From: Symbiodinium natans
Lineage: Eukaryota > Sar > Dinophyceae > Suessiales > Symbiodiniaceae
NCBI GenBank assembly: GCA_905221605.1
Contig: CAJNDS010000715.1
Span: 18,246 to 82,245 of the forward strand
DNA: 64,000 bases
Direction: 5' to 3'
The translations under genes and the position numbers were made by a program. The notes beneath the pieces are model-generated. The model saw only the letters and a program-made list of their open reading frames with translations, did no database searches and was not told the DNA's origin. This document shows positions 10,940 through 22,044 of this stretch, piece by piece (positions within the stretch are counted from its first letter, which is position 1; each line of letters starts with the position of its first letter).

Positions 10940-11105
10940 TGGCCACAGTCTTGCTTTTAAGTTGCCATTCACGCAGCAACAAGACTTTCTGCCGGGTTTT
11001 AACAGACATTCGTCTGTCGATCTGGGCTAACATTCGCGCAGGCGCCTTTTCTTCCAGCTGCTGTTGCTGCTGCGTGGCGACATCAAGCTGAAACCTGGCC
11101 CAAGA
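10940..11105 (-). CDS. Gln-rich coiled-coil exon
   Basis: The frame begins after GGGCCAG with FQLDVATQQQQQLEEKAPAR, then MLAQIDRRMSV and KTRQKVLLLREWQLKSK. The poly-Gln run is coded by mixed CAG/CAA. A GT follows MS (GTTAAA), so the exon may end near 11000 with the remainder being intron. No family is recognised. Confidence 0.45.
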
Positions 11106-11599
11106 AGCAGCACCGCTGCTGACCACGACGACTCTTTCTTATCAGTCGTATCTGCTGCGCGTGCAAGCGACGAATGACACACTGTGTGCAATGATGATGT
11201 CCAAGACAAAGGGGGAGAGAGAGAGAGAGAGACAGAAGAAGCTCACTTACAGTGAATTTCCAAAGCGTGGCGAGAGCCTTGTGTATATTCGTGCTATGTG
11301 TGCTCTGTCTGCCATCTGATATACATGTTTAACATCATGTTTGCCTTTCTAATTTCTAATTGCTTCTTCACAACACAACGCGAATCGTGCGACACAGGGT
11401 CGGCACCTTTCCAGCTCTGCCTGGTGCACCCGCGCTTGACGAGCAATTTCCTGGCAAACTACTGTACCAGGGCTTGCTTGGCGACGTGCGGTGCCACCTT
11501 TAGGCCATTATGTAGTTGCTATCTATGCACAGGCCTGCCAGCATCTGCAACAGAAATGCAGGCAGGCGCGAGATGCAAGTTGGCACTGGTTCAGCTGCC

Positions 11600-11679
11600 T
11601 GCTGATGTTCTTCGACACGCTCTTCTGCACGTCGCTTTGCCTCACGTTGCCAGTTCGAGTTCTGGCTGCTGCCGTCTGA
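11600..11679 (-). CDS. Coiled-coil exon
   Basis: A TCACTTCAG acceptor is followed in frame by SDGSSQNSNWQREAKRRAEE and then RVEEHQQAAE, a charged helix. The 3' end is not fixed; a CAG-GC step after HQQ is a candidate GC donor. Confidence 0.45.
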
Positions 11680-11753
11680 CTGAAGTGAATGTCATAGGCA
11701 TAGCAACATTGTTGCTGAGACGTGTTGGAGTTTCCATCTATTGCTCAGTCAGC

Positions 11754-11798
11754 CTGGGAAACCATCTTCATTCGCTGCTTCATGTCCGAGAGAGCTGC
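11754..11798 (-). CDS. Coiled-coil micro-exon, 45 nt
   Basis: Fifteen codons (AALSDMKQRMKMVSQ) lie between a CCTGCCAG acceptor and CAG followed by GCTGAC, a candidate GC donor. The length is a multiple of three. Confidence 0.4.
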
Positions 11799-12505
11799 CT
11801 GGCAGGTTTAAGACTCCGAGGATCAAAGGAGCCCCGATCACTTGCAAGTCAGCATTCTTGGCCCGGCAAACCACAGGTCGCCCAACATCTCGACATGATC
11901 GTTGGCTGCATTTTAAGACTTCGCAAATCATGTTAAAGATGCGTCATGACAGGAATCTGCAGATTCCGCAATCCTCCGGCAATGGACAAACGGATCTGAA
12001 CAGGAGACCTCAGCCTCCTGGGACGCCGAGCCATTCCCGGAACTGCCTTGGTGGGAAGCTGCAGGCAGAGCTAGTCTAGCACAACTTCAAAAGACGTGTA
12101 TCATTGCACGCCTGCTCTCGCGATCCGTTTTCTACTCTGCGTTTCGTTGAGGCTCAAAGACTTTAACTTTACGGGCTGAGAACACGACTGAGGAGCTGCT
12201 TCCGCTCCAGCTCTAAGTCCTGCACAAGCGCTTTCGTTGTCACATGCCACAGAAAGTCACATGTTGTCCCAGTTGTTGCCCAGATGCCCAGTCGGAGCAC
12301 TTCGGGATGCTTTCAGCACACCCTGTGACCCCTGTGACCATATGTCTTCGAGTTAGAGTCCCGTCCTGGTTCTGCTCTCGCAGCCTCAAAGGACGGGCAT
12401 TGACAGCGGGATGATCCAACTGCTACTCTTCAATGGGCTGGAGCTTTAGACCGTGTCCTGACACTCACATGCCGTGCCGTTCACATCCAGCGAAGAGGGG
12501 GGACC

Positions 12506-12663
12506 TGAGCACCTAGCTTGATGAGCTCCTTCTGGAGGGAGGCCATCTTGGTCTGCACCTCACTGACAGTAACCTGAGCAGTCACGGCATTTGGAATCTC
12601 TTGTCTTTCAAAGATTTTCAGGGTGCATCCACAAGCTACTTGAAGCTCCGTACAATACTTTCA
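12506..12663 (-). CDS. Coiled-coil exon, about 52 codons
   Basis: The frame is open from about 12663 (YCTELQVACGCTLKIFERQ) through VTVSEVQTKMASLQKELIKL to GAQ, followed by GTCCCC. The second half is a clear amphipathic helix. The 5' border is probably the AAG/AG just before YCTEL. Confidence 0.45.
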
Positions 12664-12801
12664 GCATCTTTCAGCCCCTGTCACCCTGTGGTCACTGTGG
12701 TCACTGTGGTCACTGACGTCCGTCGCAGCTGCTGGTGCAGGTCGCCGCCTCTCAAGATGGCGAGAGTGAGCTCCCAACATGTTGCTTGCAGTTATCTAAA
12801 A

Positions 12802-12938
12802 GAAGTTACCTTGTCCTTTCAATATGGGCCCTTACCTTCTTTGAAGGGCCCTTGGGTTGAAATCTTACGGGGTATGCAATGGGTAGACAAAGGGTTTCCC
12901 CCAAATTAAGGGCCATATTAAGGGACCATGTCACTACC
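12802..12938. repeat. MITE-like palindromic element, copy 1
   Basis: About 137 bp have imperfect inverted ends: the left AAGTTACCTTGTCC and the right GGACCATGTCACTAC. Inside each lie ATGGGCCCTTA-like motifs in opposite orientation. A related element with the same end motifs lies at 61445-61574. No coding potential is seen, as in a non-autonomous DNA transposon. Confidence 0.5.
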
Positions 12939-13539
12939 CCAAAAGCCACACCCATGCCACTCAGAGCCTCATGGTGGCGCTAGTTGGCGTGCCGCCCCCT
13001 GCTCGCAGCTCTGTGTTCCTGGGCACAGTATTGTCGCACATGCCTGCAGCCACTATAAAGTCAGGAGCACCACAACTGGCGCATTTAAGGTCACGGCTCT
13101 CGTGCCAAGGCTGCCAAAGTCTGCGACAGCCCCGCGAAGGCACGAGTGACAAGTGCCTGTCAAGGTGCCGACTCTCTGCATCTCACGAGCCCACGTGTGG
13201 CAATCATGCACCATCACTCTCGTCCTTCTGCACTTGATGTCTCGGTGTACTTTGCAGATGCCCCGACATGCGTCAATTTCATGTCAGAAGGGTTGCCGGA
13301 TGCCTCTGGAGACCCTCCTGATGCTTTCAGATGCTCCAGCTCCGCACTGGTCCGCATCACCTTCAGGATTACCCTGATTACACGTTTGCGAAAACAGCTC
13401 TTCTTGGAACACTACGTCAATGGCTCGCCACGTCGCTACGTCACTATGTCATCAGCCGCTTCATCCAGGCTCCGTTTTGAACCAGCCTGCTCATCTCCAT
13501 GGCTGTGGCCGGACACAAACGCGACAAGCTCGTCAGCCT

Positions 13540-13960
13540 GGCCAAGATTGAGATCGAGTCCTTTGACAAAGCACATGCTTAGAAAGGCAAAGTTTTGGTC
13601 CTGCCTTGTGCCCAAGAGCGTGAAGCAGGCGAGTCATGAAGGAGTGTGCCTGGAAGCCCGGCAAAGCCACGCTGACTATGTCATTTCCCCCCCCCCCCAC
13701 TACGAAAAATGCCAGCCTCGGTGATGTGACCATGGCTCTTAAGGTGAAGCGCCTGATAAAGGCTTCTAACGCTGCAGCAACTACACTGCTGTGCTGACCC
13801 ACCCTAAGCACTCTCAGGCATACCAGTAGCGAGGAACTTGCCCGGCCTCTTTTTCGTCATGGATCTCTCGATGGCGATCCTGCAACATAAACATCGCTGC
13901 AGCAACATGCATCTCCGCTTCTCTACTCTTCCAGGTTTCAAAAACAAAAGGCTCACTGTA
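13540..13960 (-). CDS. Weak candidate exons
   Basis: Two short helical frames lie here. One, near 13720-13765, reads ALEAFIRRFTL after a GTTGCTGCAG acceptor. The other, near 13845-13935, reads EAEMHVAAAMFMLQDRHREI followed by HDEKEAGQVP. Borders are unclear and a poly-C tract at about 13687 lies between acceptable frames. Confidence 0.3.
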
Positions 13961-14127
13961 GTGCAGTTGTGTGCCAGTTCCAGAAATTCTTCGGCCCTGC
14001 CAGCTACACTTTGGCTGCGTCACGCCATGCACCATTGCCACACATGCCACACCTGTGTTGTTGTCTAACAGGCAGCGACATATATAACTCGGCGACGACT
14101 GGCGTGGCTACATGATCACCGCTGTAT

Positions 14128-14215
14128 CCACCCCCCCCCCCCCCCCCCCACTCCCTGAACCCTAAATCCTAGACCTTAACCCGAAACCCCAACCCATCCA
14201 ACCACACCAAAGGGG
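14128..14215. repeat. Poly-C tract with degenerate telomere-like repeats
   Basis: About 20 C are followed by CTGAACCCTAAATCC and similar decayed CCCTAAA units. Confidence 0.8.
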
Positions 14216-14357
14216 GGCGGGGGACCATTGGTTGGGCATCAAATATGGCACGAAGCCTCTGCGTTCGAAAATGGAGAGCCCCTCTGCAGTGTTTGAAGAA
14301 GCTCAGATTGTCTCAGGGTCGAGATGCTTCGATCTGGAAACAAAGCTGAAGATCTAC

Positions 14358-14410
14358 TGTGGCTCCTCGGCCTCCTGAAGCCGGCGCGCAAGCTCCTCCA
14401 ACATGCGAAA
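14358..14410 (-). CDS. Candidate coiled-coil exon
   Basis: The minus frame reads RMLEELARRLQEAEEPQ, a strong amphipathic helix, then ends at a CAG before a stop. No certain acceptor is seen. Confidence 0.4.
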
Positions 14411-14430
14411 ATGAAATATACAATATACAA

Positions 14431-16660
14431 GCCGGACCTTTCACCGCCCTTCGTCTGAAGGGTTTGTGGGAGGGGGTTTGGGGACCCTGTGCCTCTCTGG
14501 ACCCCATCAACCTGCGCGGACCTCGCTTGACCCCGAAAAACCTGCCAACTTGAACCTTCTAGGGCCTCTGGACCCTATGAAATTGGACGATACCCCAAAT
14601 GACTCGCCAAATGACGATACCCCACAAACATAACCTAAAATGCCATGAAGAGGCCAAGAAAACTTCAAGAAATCTGCATAGGTCGAATTAGGCCAAGAAA
14701 ACATAAGGAAAACCGCGTAGGTCGAAATGCACAGTGTGCCCCACCGCGCCATAATGCTAACATCCCCCTATGCACTTGACAATCTGCTGGCAGAGCATAC
14801 GCCAAGCTGAATGTTTTCTGCTGCCAGAGCGAGTGAGATTCAGTCCCTTTGACTTGTTGGGTGGAGGTTTTGTTCTGCGCCTGGGGCGGGCGCGTGAACA
14901 GAACATACCCCGCAAGTTTTTTGGCACCGGGGTATGTTCTGTGTTGGTCCCCGCCCCCCTCAATGGACAAGGGGGGCTTTGTGAAACCCCCCTCCCCCGC
15001 CCCGCACCTGAACTGGTCTGGCCTTTGCTCGCTCTTGGTTGGCGAAGTAAAGCGCCGCAAAGGGAACATAAGGGAACCATAGACCACAACAGCTCGCCGG
15101 TTGAGAGTTCCCAGTATTACTTGTCATCTTTTAGTGTCCCGGCTTGGAACCTGAAATCAGCCATGGCTGCATAACAGACCAAGAATCCAAGAAACAGCCA
15201 AAGTCTAATGGACTTGCTCACCACTCGCACAGCAGAGGCATGTTGCTATATCAGCTTTGTCATTGCTGTTACAGCAAAGCAAATGTGTCACGACTTTGGG
15301 CAGTTGCACACTTGCAGGGTATGAATTTTGGGGTATGTCCTACTTTCTGTAGATCTGAAGGCATTCCTATACAAAATCCCGTGCAAACACCCTTTATTTT
15401 GTGCCTCCCGTGGACTGCGCACAGCGAGGTCCTGTTGTTTAAGCCTTTGCACTCTCTGGGCGTTATGGACCCATCACGCACCTCCACAGCCTTCCAGAAC
15501 CTACCCTCTTCAGGATCCCCTACACCCCTTGCGAAGCTGTGGGCCTTCTATGCTTCTGTGCCTTCACATGATGCCCATGAGCAGAGCTGCGGCACTCGGC
15601 CCTGGTCACTTGCCAGCGCCTGAAAAATCCAGCTGACATCAGCTAACGTGCAGGCCACGCCGAGGCCGAGGCGGGGCGCGTTAGCGTTCATATTGTTCTA
15701 CTACTAAAGGTGGCCTCGCCTGGCCCCAGGTTTCAGCGGCCTGGGCACGTTCCTGCACACAGCTCCCGTGGAATCGATTCAGACTTGGCACGGCGCCCAC
15801 ACACAACGTGCTTTCTGAATCTGTGTAGATGGCCTCTAAGGCTTCTCGATGCCTCGCAGCCTCCGCCTAGGCGTCTCAACTGCGAATTTTGCACAACTTA
15901 TGCCTCACTTGTGCTGCGCCTCCAAGCAGCATTACAGCATTACCATTTACATACGTGGGCAGAAAGGAAAACCGCGCACTTGCTGATGGCACCTTCCCCT
16001 CACCACTCTCTCCCGGCTAGTTGATGAGGCTTTGCAGTCGTGCGGTAGCTAACATTGAGCTGACGTTGCACCCCGCAAATACAGGTGGCAACGTCGCCAA
16101 GGCTGGCATCATGAAACAAGAGCAGAGCAATTCAATACATGAACGCGAGATATACTTTAAATCCCTCGCACCTCGGAGGCTGCGTGGTCTCGCTGCTGGG
16201 ACTCGCCTTAAGAGACGCCCTTCGGCGGGACTTCTGAATAAAAAAGACATCAGAAACTTGCGCAGTGCTGTGCATGGTTTCTATATAGTTCGCGCATCCA
16301 AGTCTCTCGAAGACTCCAAGCAATCAAGCCGCTCCTGATGTAGTTCCAACACAAAACCACAACATTGCTACAATACGTTGCAACATGCCAGGCATCAAGC
16401 GGTGAGATGTTTTGAAGCCGATCGCAAGACTCGAATCTGGGCAGTGTGCTCCTGAGCAAGTGGCCAATTTTATTCATGGCTGTCCCAATACGTTTTTCAG
16501 GTTAAAAGTAAAACGGCTCGGGACCCTGCTTGGTGCTGTCGGCTTCCACCCAGCTCGACGTAACTCTTCTCTTTCTCGACTGCCTAGGTGCCCCGTGGTA
16601 AGGAGTAAGGAGTGGCTGGCACGTCCTGCTCAACAGCCATCGTGCACTGCATGTACGTAC
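14431..16660. other. Mostly non-coding stretch with hairpin
   Basis: No exon could be supported with confidence. The stretch contains the perfect hairpin at 14899-14941 and a nearby pair of C6/G6 runs (about 14956-14978). It may be a large intron of the surrounding minus-strand gene. Confidence 0.35.
14899..14941. repeat. Perfect 14-bp inverted repeat (hairpin)
   Basis: CAGAACATACCCCG at 14899-14912 is the exact reverse complement of 14928-14941, with a 15-nt loop that includes six T. The stem is long enough to fold stably in RNA or DNA. It has no adjacent coding region that would suggest a role. Confidence 0.85.
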
Positions 16661-16870
16661 ATGAAGTTTTCTCGCTCTTGCCATCAATTCAAAGGCTGTG
16701 GCCTCACGCAGCTGGCGCTGCTCGCCAAGCTCGGTGCGAAACTTGTCCAGCCTTTGCGCGAGTCTTCGGTTCCGAGCGTCAGAAAATACCCCGAGATTTT
16801 GGCTTTTGCTGGGCATCCTGCTGCCTCTCGAGCCGCTGCCGGTCGGTGAGCTTATCCTCACGCGCCTCGC
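16661..16870 (-). CDS. Coiled-coil exon with GTACGT donor
   Basis: The frame RRLAQRLDKFRTELGEQRQL continues as REATAFELMARARKLH and is followed exactly by GTACGT. Just upstream another frame reads EDKLTDRQRLERQQDAQQKP, also helical. The two are in different frames, which implies a small indel, a very short intron or two exons. Confidence 0.5.
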
Positions 16871-17675
16871 ATCACGTGCATCATGTGCTTGGCCTCTGGC
16901 TGACGTTGTGTAAAGAGTATGCAGAGGCCCAGCGTGTAACCGTCATGCAACGTTTGCTGAGCGAATCAGAGGTTTCCCTGGTTTCCATCAGGTCGTTTGC
17001 CGAGTCTTGGGGAGTCTTGGGGAGTTTCAGGCTTCGGGGATTAGACAAATGTTGAGTTTGATAATCGACATCAGGTATCTGGGCCCACGGTCAGACGTGG
17101 CTTTTTTCCGGGCAGCAGGCCGTGGGCATCTCTGGGATCGATAAATTTTGGAAGACATGATGGGCTGAGTCCTGTTGGAGCGTACGATTCCCATTGTAGA
17201 TTCGTGCTGACGACATACGAGTAGGGTCAAAACACAGTCTGGAGTTGGTTGTCCGGTGCCGAGAGGAAGGGGCACATTCCAAGAAGAGAACTTCATGTGC
17301 TCAAGGGTTCTCATGCTTAAAGTGTATATCGATCAGAATTACAGATACATCCTGTATGGTCTTGAGATCAGCTGCGCTGAGCTGTAAGTTTTAATTACTA
17401 GAAAATCAAGAGTTCATCAAGACAAGCTGTAAAGGCAAGGCAAGCTCTTGAGTTGGAGTCCGTCCCCGAATGTTTTCACACACTGGCGGATCCGAGCTGT
17501 CAGGCCTTGTGTAGCTGCTCTTTGGTGACCTCATCTCAAGCACTTTGTGAGACCATCTTGTGCAAAGCGACAACCATCCTTTCGAACTTCTGGGAGTCCT
17601 GCGACAAGCTTCGCCTGACAGCCGATGGCAGGGCATGGCAACACAACGCTGTCGCACAAGCCGGCACAAGCTCAC

Positions 17676-17878
17676 CTCCACATCAGCGAGCTGCGCAACG
17701 AGGTGTTGCTGATCTTGGCGGAGCTGCTCGGTAGCCTGAAGACCATTCGGCCCTTTCCATGCTTCGAGTCGTGAGACATCCAGACTGGCTCGAAATAAGA
17801 GGCTCGCCAGCTCGGTCTCACGCTCCCGGGCCTCGAGACCGGGACTCTTGCCATCCCTTTCTGCTAACGACGCTGCCT
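17676..17878 (-). CDS. Coiled-coil exon, 203 nt, both splice sites canonical
   Basis: This is the best-supported exon of the coiled-coil gene. A CCTAAACCTTCAG acceptor is followed by an open frame (EAASLAERDGKSPGLEARER, later ATEQLRQDQQHLVAQLADVE), and the exon stops exactly before GTGAGC. The helices carry regular Leu and alternating charge. No specific family can be named. Confidence 0.6.
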
Positions 17879-18074
17879 CTGAAGGTTTAGGCCTAGGCTA
17901 GGCTAGGGCAGGTGGCACGAATCCCCTGTTTCGTGTGACCAGATTGTAGTGTCCCATCTGCAAACACGTGCCTCGAAAGTGCGCAACTGTCGCTGAAGTG
18001 AACGCCGCCCCAAGCGGGACTCCTGCGGATGAAGCCACGTGGGGAAAATCGGGGCAATAAACATGGGTGCACAG

Positions 18075-18165
18075 CACTCCTCCAGCACTTGTGCTTGAGC
18101 TTCCTCAGCACGAGCACGCAACAGCGGCTCATGTGCCTGAGCAATGCTTCGACACAGATGCTCAG
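18075..18165 (-). CDS. Candidate coiled-coil exon
   Basis: The minus frame reads YAEHLCRSIAQAHEPLLRAR and then AEEAQAQVLEE. The composition is strongly helical. Splice borders are not unique. Confidence 0.45.
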
Positions 18166-18337
18166 CGTACAAGAGTACACGGTGACAATAAATGAGGCAT
18201 AAAGAGTCCACACACGGCTCGTGCCTCACAATTTCGAAGCTTCCCTTCAAGAAGCCCTTGCTCTTCCTGTCACTGAGCAAGGCACACACACACACACACA
18301 GCTCGGACAAGGAACCCCGAAAAAGATGTGGACCTGA

Positions 18338-18390
18338 AACTGCTGCAGCTCTGCCGCCAACAGGTCCACCTCCATCTGGTGAGCCTTTCA
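18338..18390 (-). CDS. Candidate coiled-coil micro-exon
   Basis: The frame HQMEVDLLAAELQQFQ is followed by GTCCAC. It is short and helical like its neighbours. A (CA)n run lies about 50 bp downstream in the minus sense (18283-18300). Confidence 0.4.
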
Positions 18391-18664
18391 ATGAGTACGG
18401 CTCCAGCAGGTCGCAAGGGCAAGGGTCATTTCTACGCAGAGTCCTGCATCACGTCTAGAGATGAAGGAACTGTGCGCCGGCGGGGGGTTAGGGGTTTAAA
18501 GGGTTTTTTGGAGACTTCGGGTTGAGCAAGAAGTCAGACCAGTGCAGGCTGGGCCTTCCGTTCCTGGGGCTCTACTGTAAACTTTTTATCCTCAAAACCA
18601 GCCCATTGAGCTGCAAGCCTGTGTGAGAAACGATTCGACCCCTCGGAAGTAGGCAAGGTAAGCC

Positions 18665-18835
18665 GCTACCGCTATAGGCAATGGACTGCAGGCATGCCTC
18701 TCGCATTTTCTTGAGCTCACGGCGCCCAGACTCCAGGTCCTCACAGCATTCAAACAGCTATGCAGATTCTGGAAGTTCTTGTTGCGGGGCAGGGAACTGC
18801 ATCAGCTTGCTTTCACATTGAGTACAACGCTTCCG
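18665..18835 (-). CDS. Candidate coiled-coil exon pair
   Basis: Two frames lie close together. RCTQCESKLMQFPAPQQELP is at about 18765-18835. CEDLESGRRELKKMREACLQ followed by SIAYSG is at about 18670-18745, with a GTAGCG after it as a possible donor. A stop between them implies an intron or decay. Confidence 0.4.
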
Positions 18836-18845
18836 TGATGAACTG

Positions 18846-18968
18846 TGGCTTTAGGGTCTTCGGTCTCGGGTTGGGGTTTTGGGGTTTGGGGTTTAGGGTT
18901 TAGGGATCAGGGGTTTAAGGGTTTGGCGGTTTAGCGGTTTAGGGATTTAAGGGCTGAGGGTTTAGGGT
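18846..18968. repeat. Degenerate telomere-like array (TTTAGGG)
   Basis: About 120 bp of GGTTTAGGG, GGTTTGGGG and similar variants occur in one orientation. It is a decayed interstitial telomere-type repeat. Confidence 0.85.
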
Positions 18969-18973
18969 TGCGC

Positions 18974-19032
18974 CTTTCGCAGCTCAGCTTCGCGGCCCTG
19001 CACCGCTCGCAACTCTTGAGCGGCCTTTCGCA
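18974..19032 (-). CDS. Coiled-coil micro-exon, 59 nt
   Basis: After a GTTTACAG acceptor the frame reads RKAAQELRAVQGREAELRK (19 codons plus two bases) and ends at AAG before GC, a candidate GC donor. It directly adjoins the telomere-like array. Confidence 0.45.
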
Positions 19033-19516
19033 CTGTAAACCACTCTGTGTAGGGGACATGCTGTGGAAAACAACCATATGGAAAAGTGTAGGAATAGTTG
19101 TAGGAATGGCATGCTCCTTTGTAGGTTCAATGTGTTCCCTCGGGTTTTGCTGACGCTTACCTTAAAGATGGGTCCCACGCTGGTATGGTGCCCACAATAC
19201 GGAGACACAAGCGAAGCCCTGAAGTGAACACAAGGTTTGGAAATGCTGAGAGCTTCGAGTTCAAGGGAGTCACCCTGTGAGAGTTGAGGGCATGGTTCGA
19301 TGAGCTGGCTTACTAATCTTGCAGAATTCCATGTGCAAGTTCTCACCGCTTTGGTCACTAGAATACTCACAGTGTTGATGGACAATTGTCACAAGCACGG
19401 ACAATGAGCCCAATGGCCACTCGTGTTATAACTATAATTATTCAAATATTTGTTTTGGGGGCCAGTTTGGGGTCAGCTTCCTGTCAGCTTCATTGCTAGC
19501 CAATATCTACATGCAC

Positions 19517-19564
19517 CTGCTCGCGCTCGAGCCGCATCTCACCCAGCTGTGCTTCCAGGCGAAC
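19517..19564 (-). CDS. Coiled-coil micro-exon, 48 nt
   Basis: Sixteen codons (VRLEAQLGEMRLEREQ) lie between a GTTGTCCAG acceptor and GTGCAT. The length is a multiple of three and the sequence is a clean amphipathic helix. Confidence 0.5.
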
Positions 19565-20254
19565 CTGGACAACTAATCCCAGGAGCTCATGCGGTAAATA
19601 ACCCTGCCGGTGCTGACTAGAATCGAAACCAAAACCCGGTAATTGGTTTAGGGATTGGGGCTTGTTTTTCGACCCGCTGCCTTGAAACCGCTGACTAGTC
19701 GACATTGGAAAACTGAAACCAGGTCCTAGTAAGGTCCTAGTAGTAAGGCAGGCGGCTCATGCTGTAAATTTTCGCTTTCCGGGGCCAGTGTCTAGGAACT
19801 AGGTCTTAACATTGCGGCTGGGAGCATTGAGTCCAGGAACTGCAACATTTCAGGGTCGAGGCACAGGAATTCTATAGCCAGCAGGAAGAACTAGGGAGTC
19901 TGGAGGGCGGTGCGACTCTGCCTTCCAGTTCGGATGGCAAACCTGTTAACAGCCTTCCACGACATAAGCAGCTTTGAGAACAGCGGACAAATCAGGATGC
20001 CCCACCTGACGTGAAGGCACCGCCGTTTCCGAGGAGGCCTGAGACCCGACAAAAGCTGCTGAGGCAAATTTCTGCTTTTTGCAATATATTGCTTCAGCCC
20101 TGCAGCACTCTGATCAGATCACTCTCGTCAGAAGACTCGCATCAGCACTCGGGCAAAGAGGGCACCTCCAATTCGGAACGGACATTCCTTTGCAGTGCAC
20201 GCAGCTCCTGGCCGAAGGCCTCGCAGTATCTCGGGCTTCGCATCCACTTACTTT

Positions 20255-20345
20255 CTGAACTCTACGAGCAAGGCGCGGACGACTCTGTCGCTCTCAGCAC
20301 TCTCCAGGATATTCCTGGACTGAGCCTGCTCCGCAGCCGCAGGCT
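20255..20345 (-). CDS. Candidate coiled-coil exon
   Basis: The frame AAEQAQSRNILESAESDRVV continues as RALLVEFRK to a stop. It is helical and charged and follows the 20381-20458 exon on the same strand after a short gap. Borders are not fixed. Confidence 0.4.
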
Positions 20346-20380
20346 CAGCATGTGCCGGTATGCCCCAGCAATACAGGTAC

Positions 20381-20458
20381 TCCTTTGGCACGCGGCACAC
20401 TCAACAGTTTGGCCGCAGCCCTTTGGGACGCCTCCAGCTCTGCCTGCGCCGCTTCAGC
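20381..20458 (-). CDS. Coiled-coil exon, 78 nt
   Basis: A pyrimidine-rich tract ending CCTGTGTGCAG is followed by 26 codons (AEAAQAELEASQRAAAKLLS then VPRAKG) and a GTACCT donor. The acceptor is one of the best in the window. Confidence 0.55.
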
Positions 20459-20559
20459 CTGCACACAGGGGAGGGAGGTGCAGGCACGCAATGTCACGCA
20501 ACACGTCTCCACACAAAGACCCCTCCCCGGCAACAGCAAGGGAGGAAACCGTAAGAAAT

Positions 20560-20656
20560 CGTAGCGTCGTAGCAGAAGTCGAGAGCTGAGTCTAGCAGTC
20601 TCAAGATCTTGCCACGGTATAGGGCTGGCCTCGGCCAACCGCGCTTGAAGCTTGAC
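20560..20656 (-). CDS. Coiled-coil exon
   Basis: A GACCTTGCAG acceptor is followed by VKLQARLAEASPIPWQDLET. The frame stays open beyond into a basic stretch (SSRLLLRRY), so the donor is uncertain. Confidence 0.45.
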
Positions 20657-21153
20657 CTGCAAGGTCTCAGTGGTGTGGGCATTTTGGCTGGGCAGTGTTG
20701 AGTCTCAAAACGCTTGCAAATGCCTACTGGCAAACCTTGTGCACATGCTGGCTCAACAAGCAGTCCCACCTCTTTGGGAGAATGCAGACTTCTGCTGCTT
20801 TCCTCTGTGACCTGTGTTGCAGCAGGTGAGGTAAAAGCATATCTTGCAGCATACTGTGTACGTAGGGTACTGCACTGCGAGTGGAAGGTTCAGGGCAGCC
20901 TTGAGACGAAGCTGAGGTCGGCCAAGCTTTTGTCACCATCTACGATCTGTCCATGTTCTGAACCGATACTCCGATACTCCATAAGCTCATATAAGCTCTG
21001 AACACTGTAAACAATGAAGCGAGGAGTCCCAATCGGGATCAATCCTCCTACAGTTTGCAAACCTGAAGCTGCTGCTGCTCCCAGGTTCAGTTAAAGTGCC
21101 TGCTCTGGCACGGCCACTAGAAGCCCAAAAGGCTCTAAAGAGAATTGGGAGCT

Positions 21154-21224
21154 GTTCTAAATGAGGGTCCCCTGGTACCCTTCTTTTTGTTTTGGATCCC
21201 AGAAGGGGGACCCTAATTTAGAAC
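21154..21224. repeat. 19-bp inverted repeat, one mismatch
   Basis: The arm at 21154-21172 (GTTCTAAATGAGGGTCCCC) and the arm at 21206-21224 are reverse complements with one mismatch, separated by 33 bp. It resembles a short MITE or foldback element and is different in sequence from the 12.8/61.4 kb family. Confidence 0.75.
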
Positions 21225-21370
21225 AACCCGATTGGGACATCCCAGAGGGTCCAAGGATTCACCAAGGGCCCTCGCACCGCTTGCCACTCAGGGGCAGGAC
21301 TGCACTCCTGCCCCAACTGGCGGTGATATGAATCAGAGATGTTTCCTGCACTGGCTGCAGTGAGATCGAC

Positions 21371-21560
21371 CTAGAGCCCGAACAGGGCTCCACCATGAAT
21401 TTCGTGTATGTACAAGCGAAGTGCTTCGGCACTCGGGTTGGCATCGGCATAAGCCGGAAGAGCGAAACGCCGGGGAAACCAGGCGTGCCAAGGACACGGA
21501 TCACATGTCACCCTCAGCGGCGCTTGCTCTGACAGATCCGTCTCATGTGCTGACAAAGTG
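21371..21560 (-). CDS. Candidate exon, unknown globular protein
   Basis: The minus frame reads RVTCDPCPWHAWFPRRFALP, then AYADANPSAEALRLYIHEIH. The composition is globular, not coiled coil, so it may belong to the upstream gene. No family is recognised. Confidence 0.4.
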
Positions 21561-22044
21561 CGGGGTGTCCTGCATATCCAAGACCCATCCACAAAAGTGC
21601 TACACCCCAGGCTATGTGGGCTACATGGATAGACTCCGGCCGTACGCTTCACAACCTGAAAACAAGCATGCTTTAAGCTGTCGGATGCAGGCAGCTTGGC
21701 TCAAGTCGCACATGCACACGACACTGGTGGAAACAAAAGAGCACCGGGTGCTTGGAGAATGCTCAGCCCTTGCCTTGTTGCTGTCCGTGGAAGGGCCCAA
21801 GCAACGAGAGCCCTTCTGAAGAACGCCTCCAAATTCCCCGGAACGATGACAATGCGCACGGGAAAAAAGCTGGTATGAAGCTCAAGTCATCTCACATTAG
21901 GCAAGAGACACTCAATGCGTCCGAACTTCTTCTCGCACACGAGCAGGCAGGACCTCTTATCCGAGGAACTGCTTTTGTGCAACCCCTCTTCCAGCGAAAA
22001 GCAATCAGTATCAGCTTATCTGCGCCAGGTTCACCATTCTTGAG

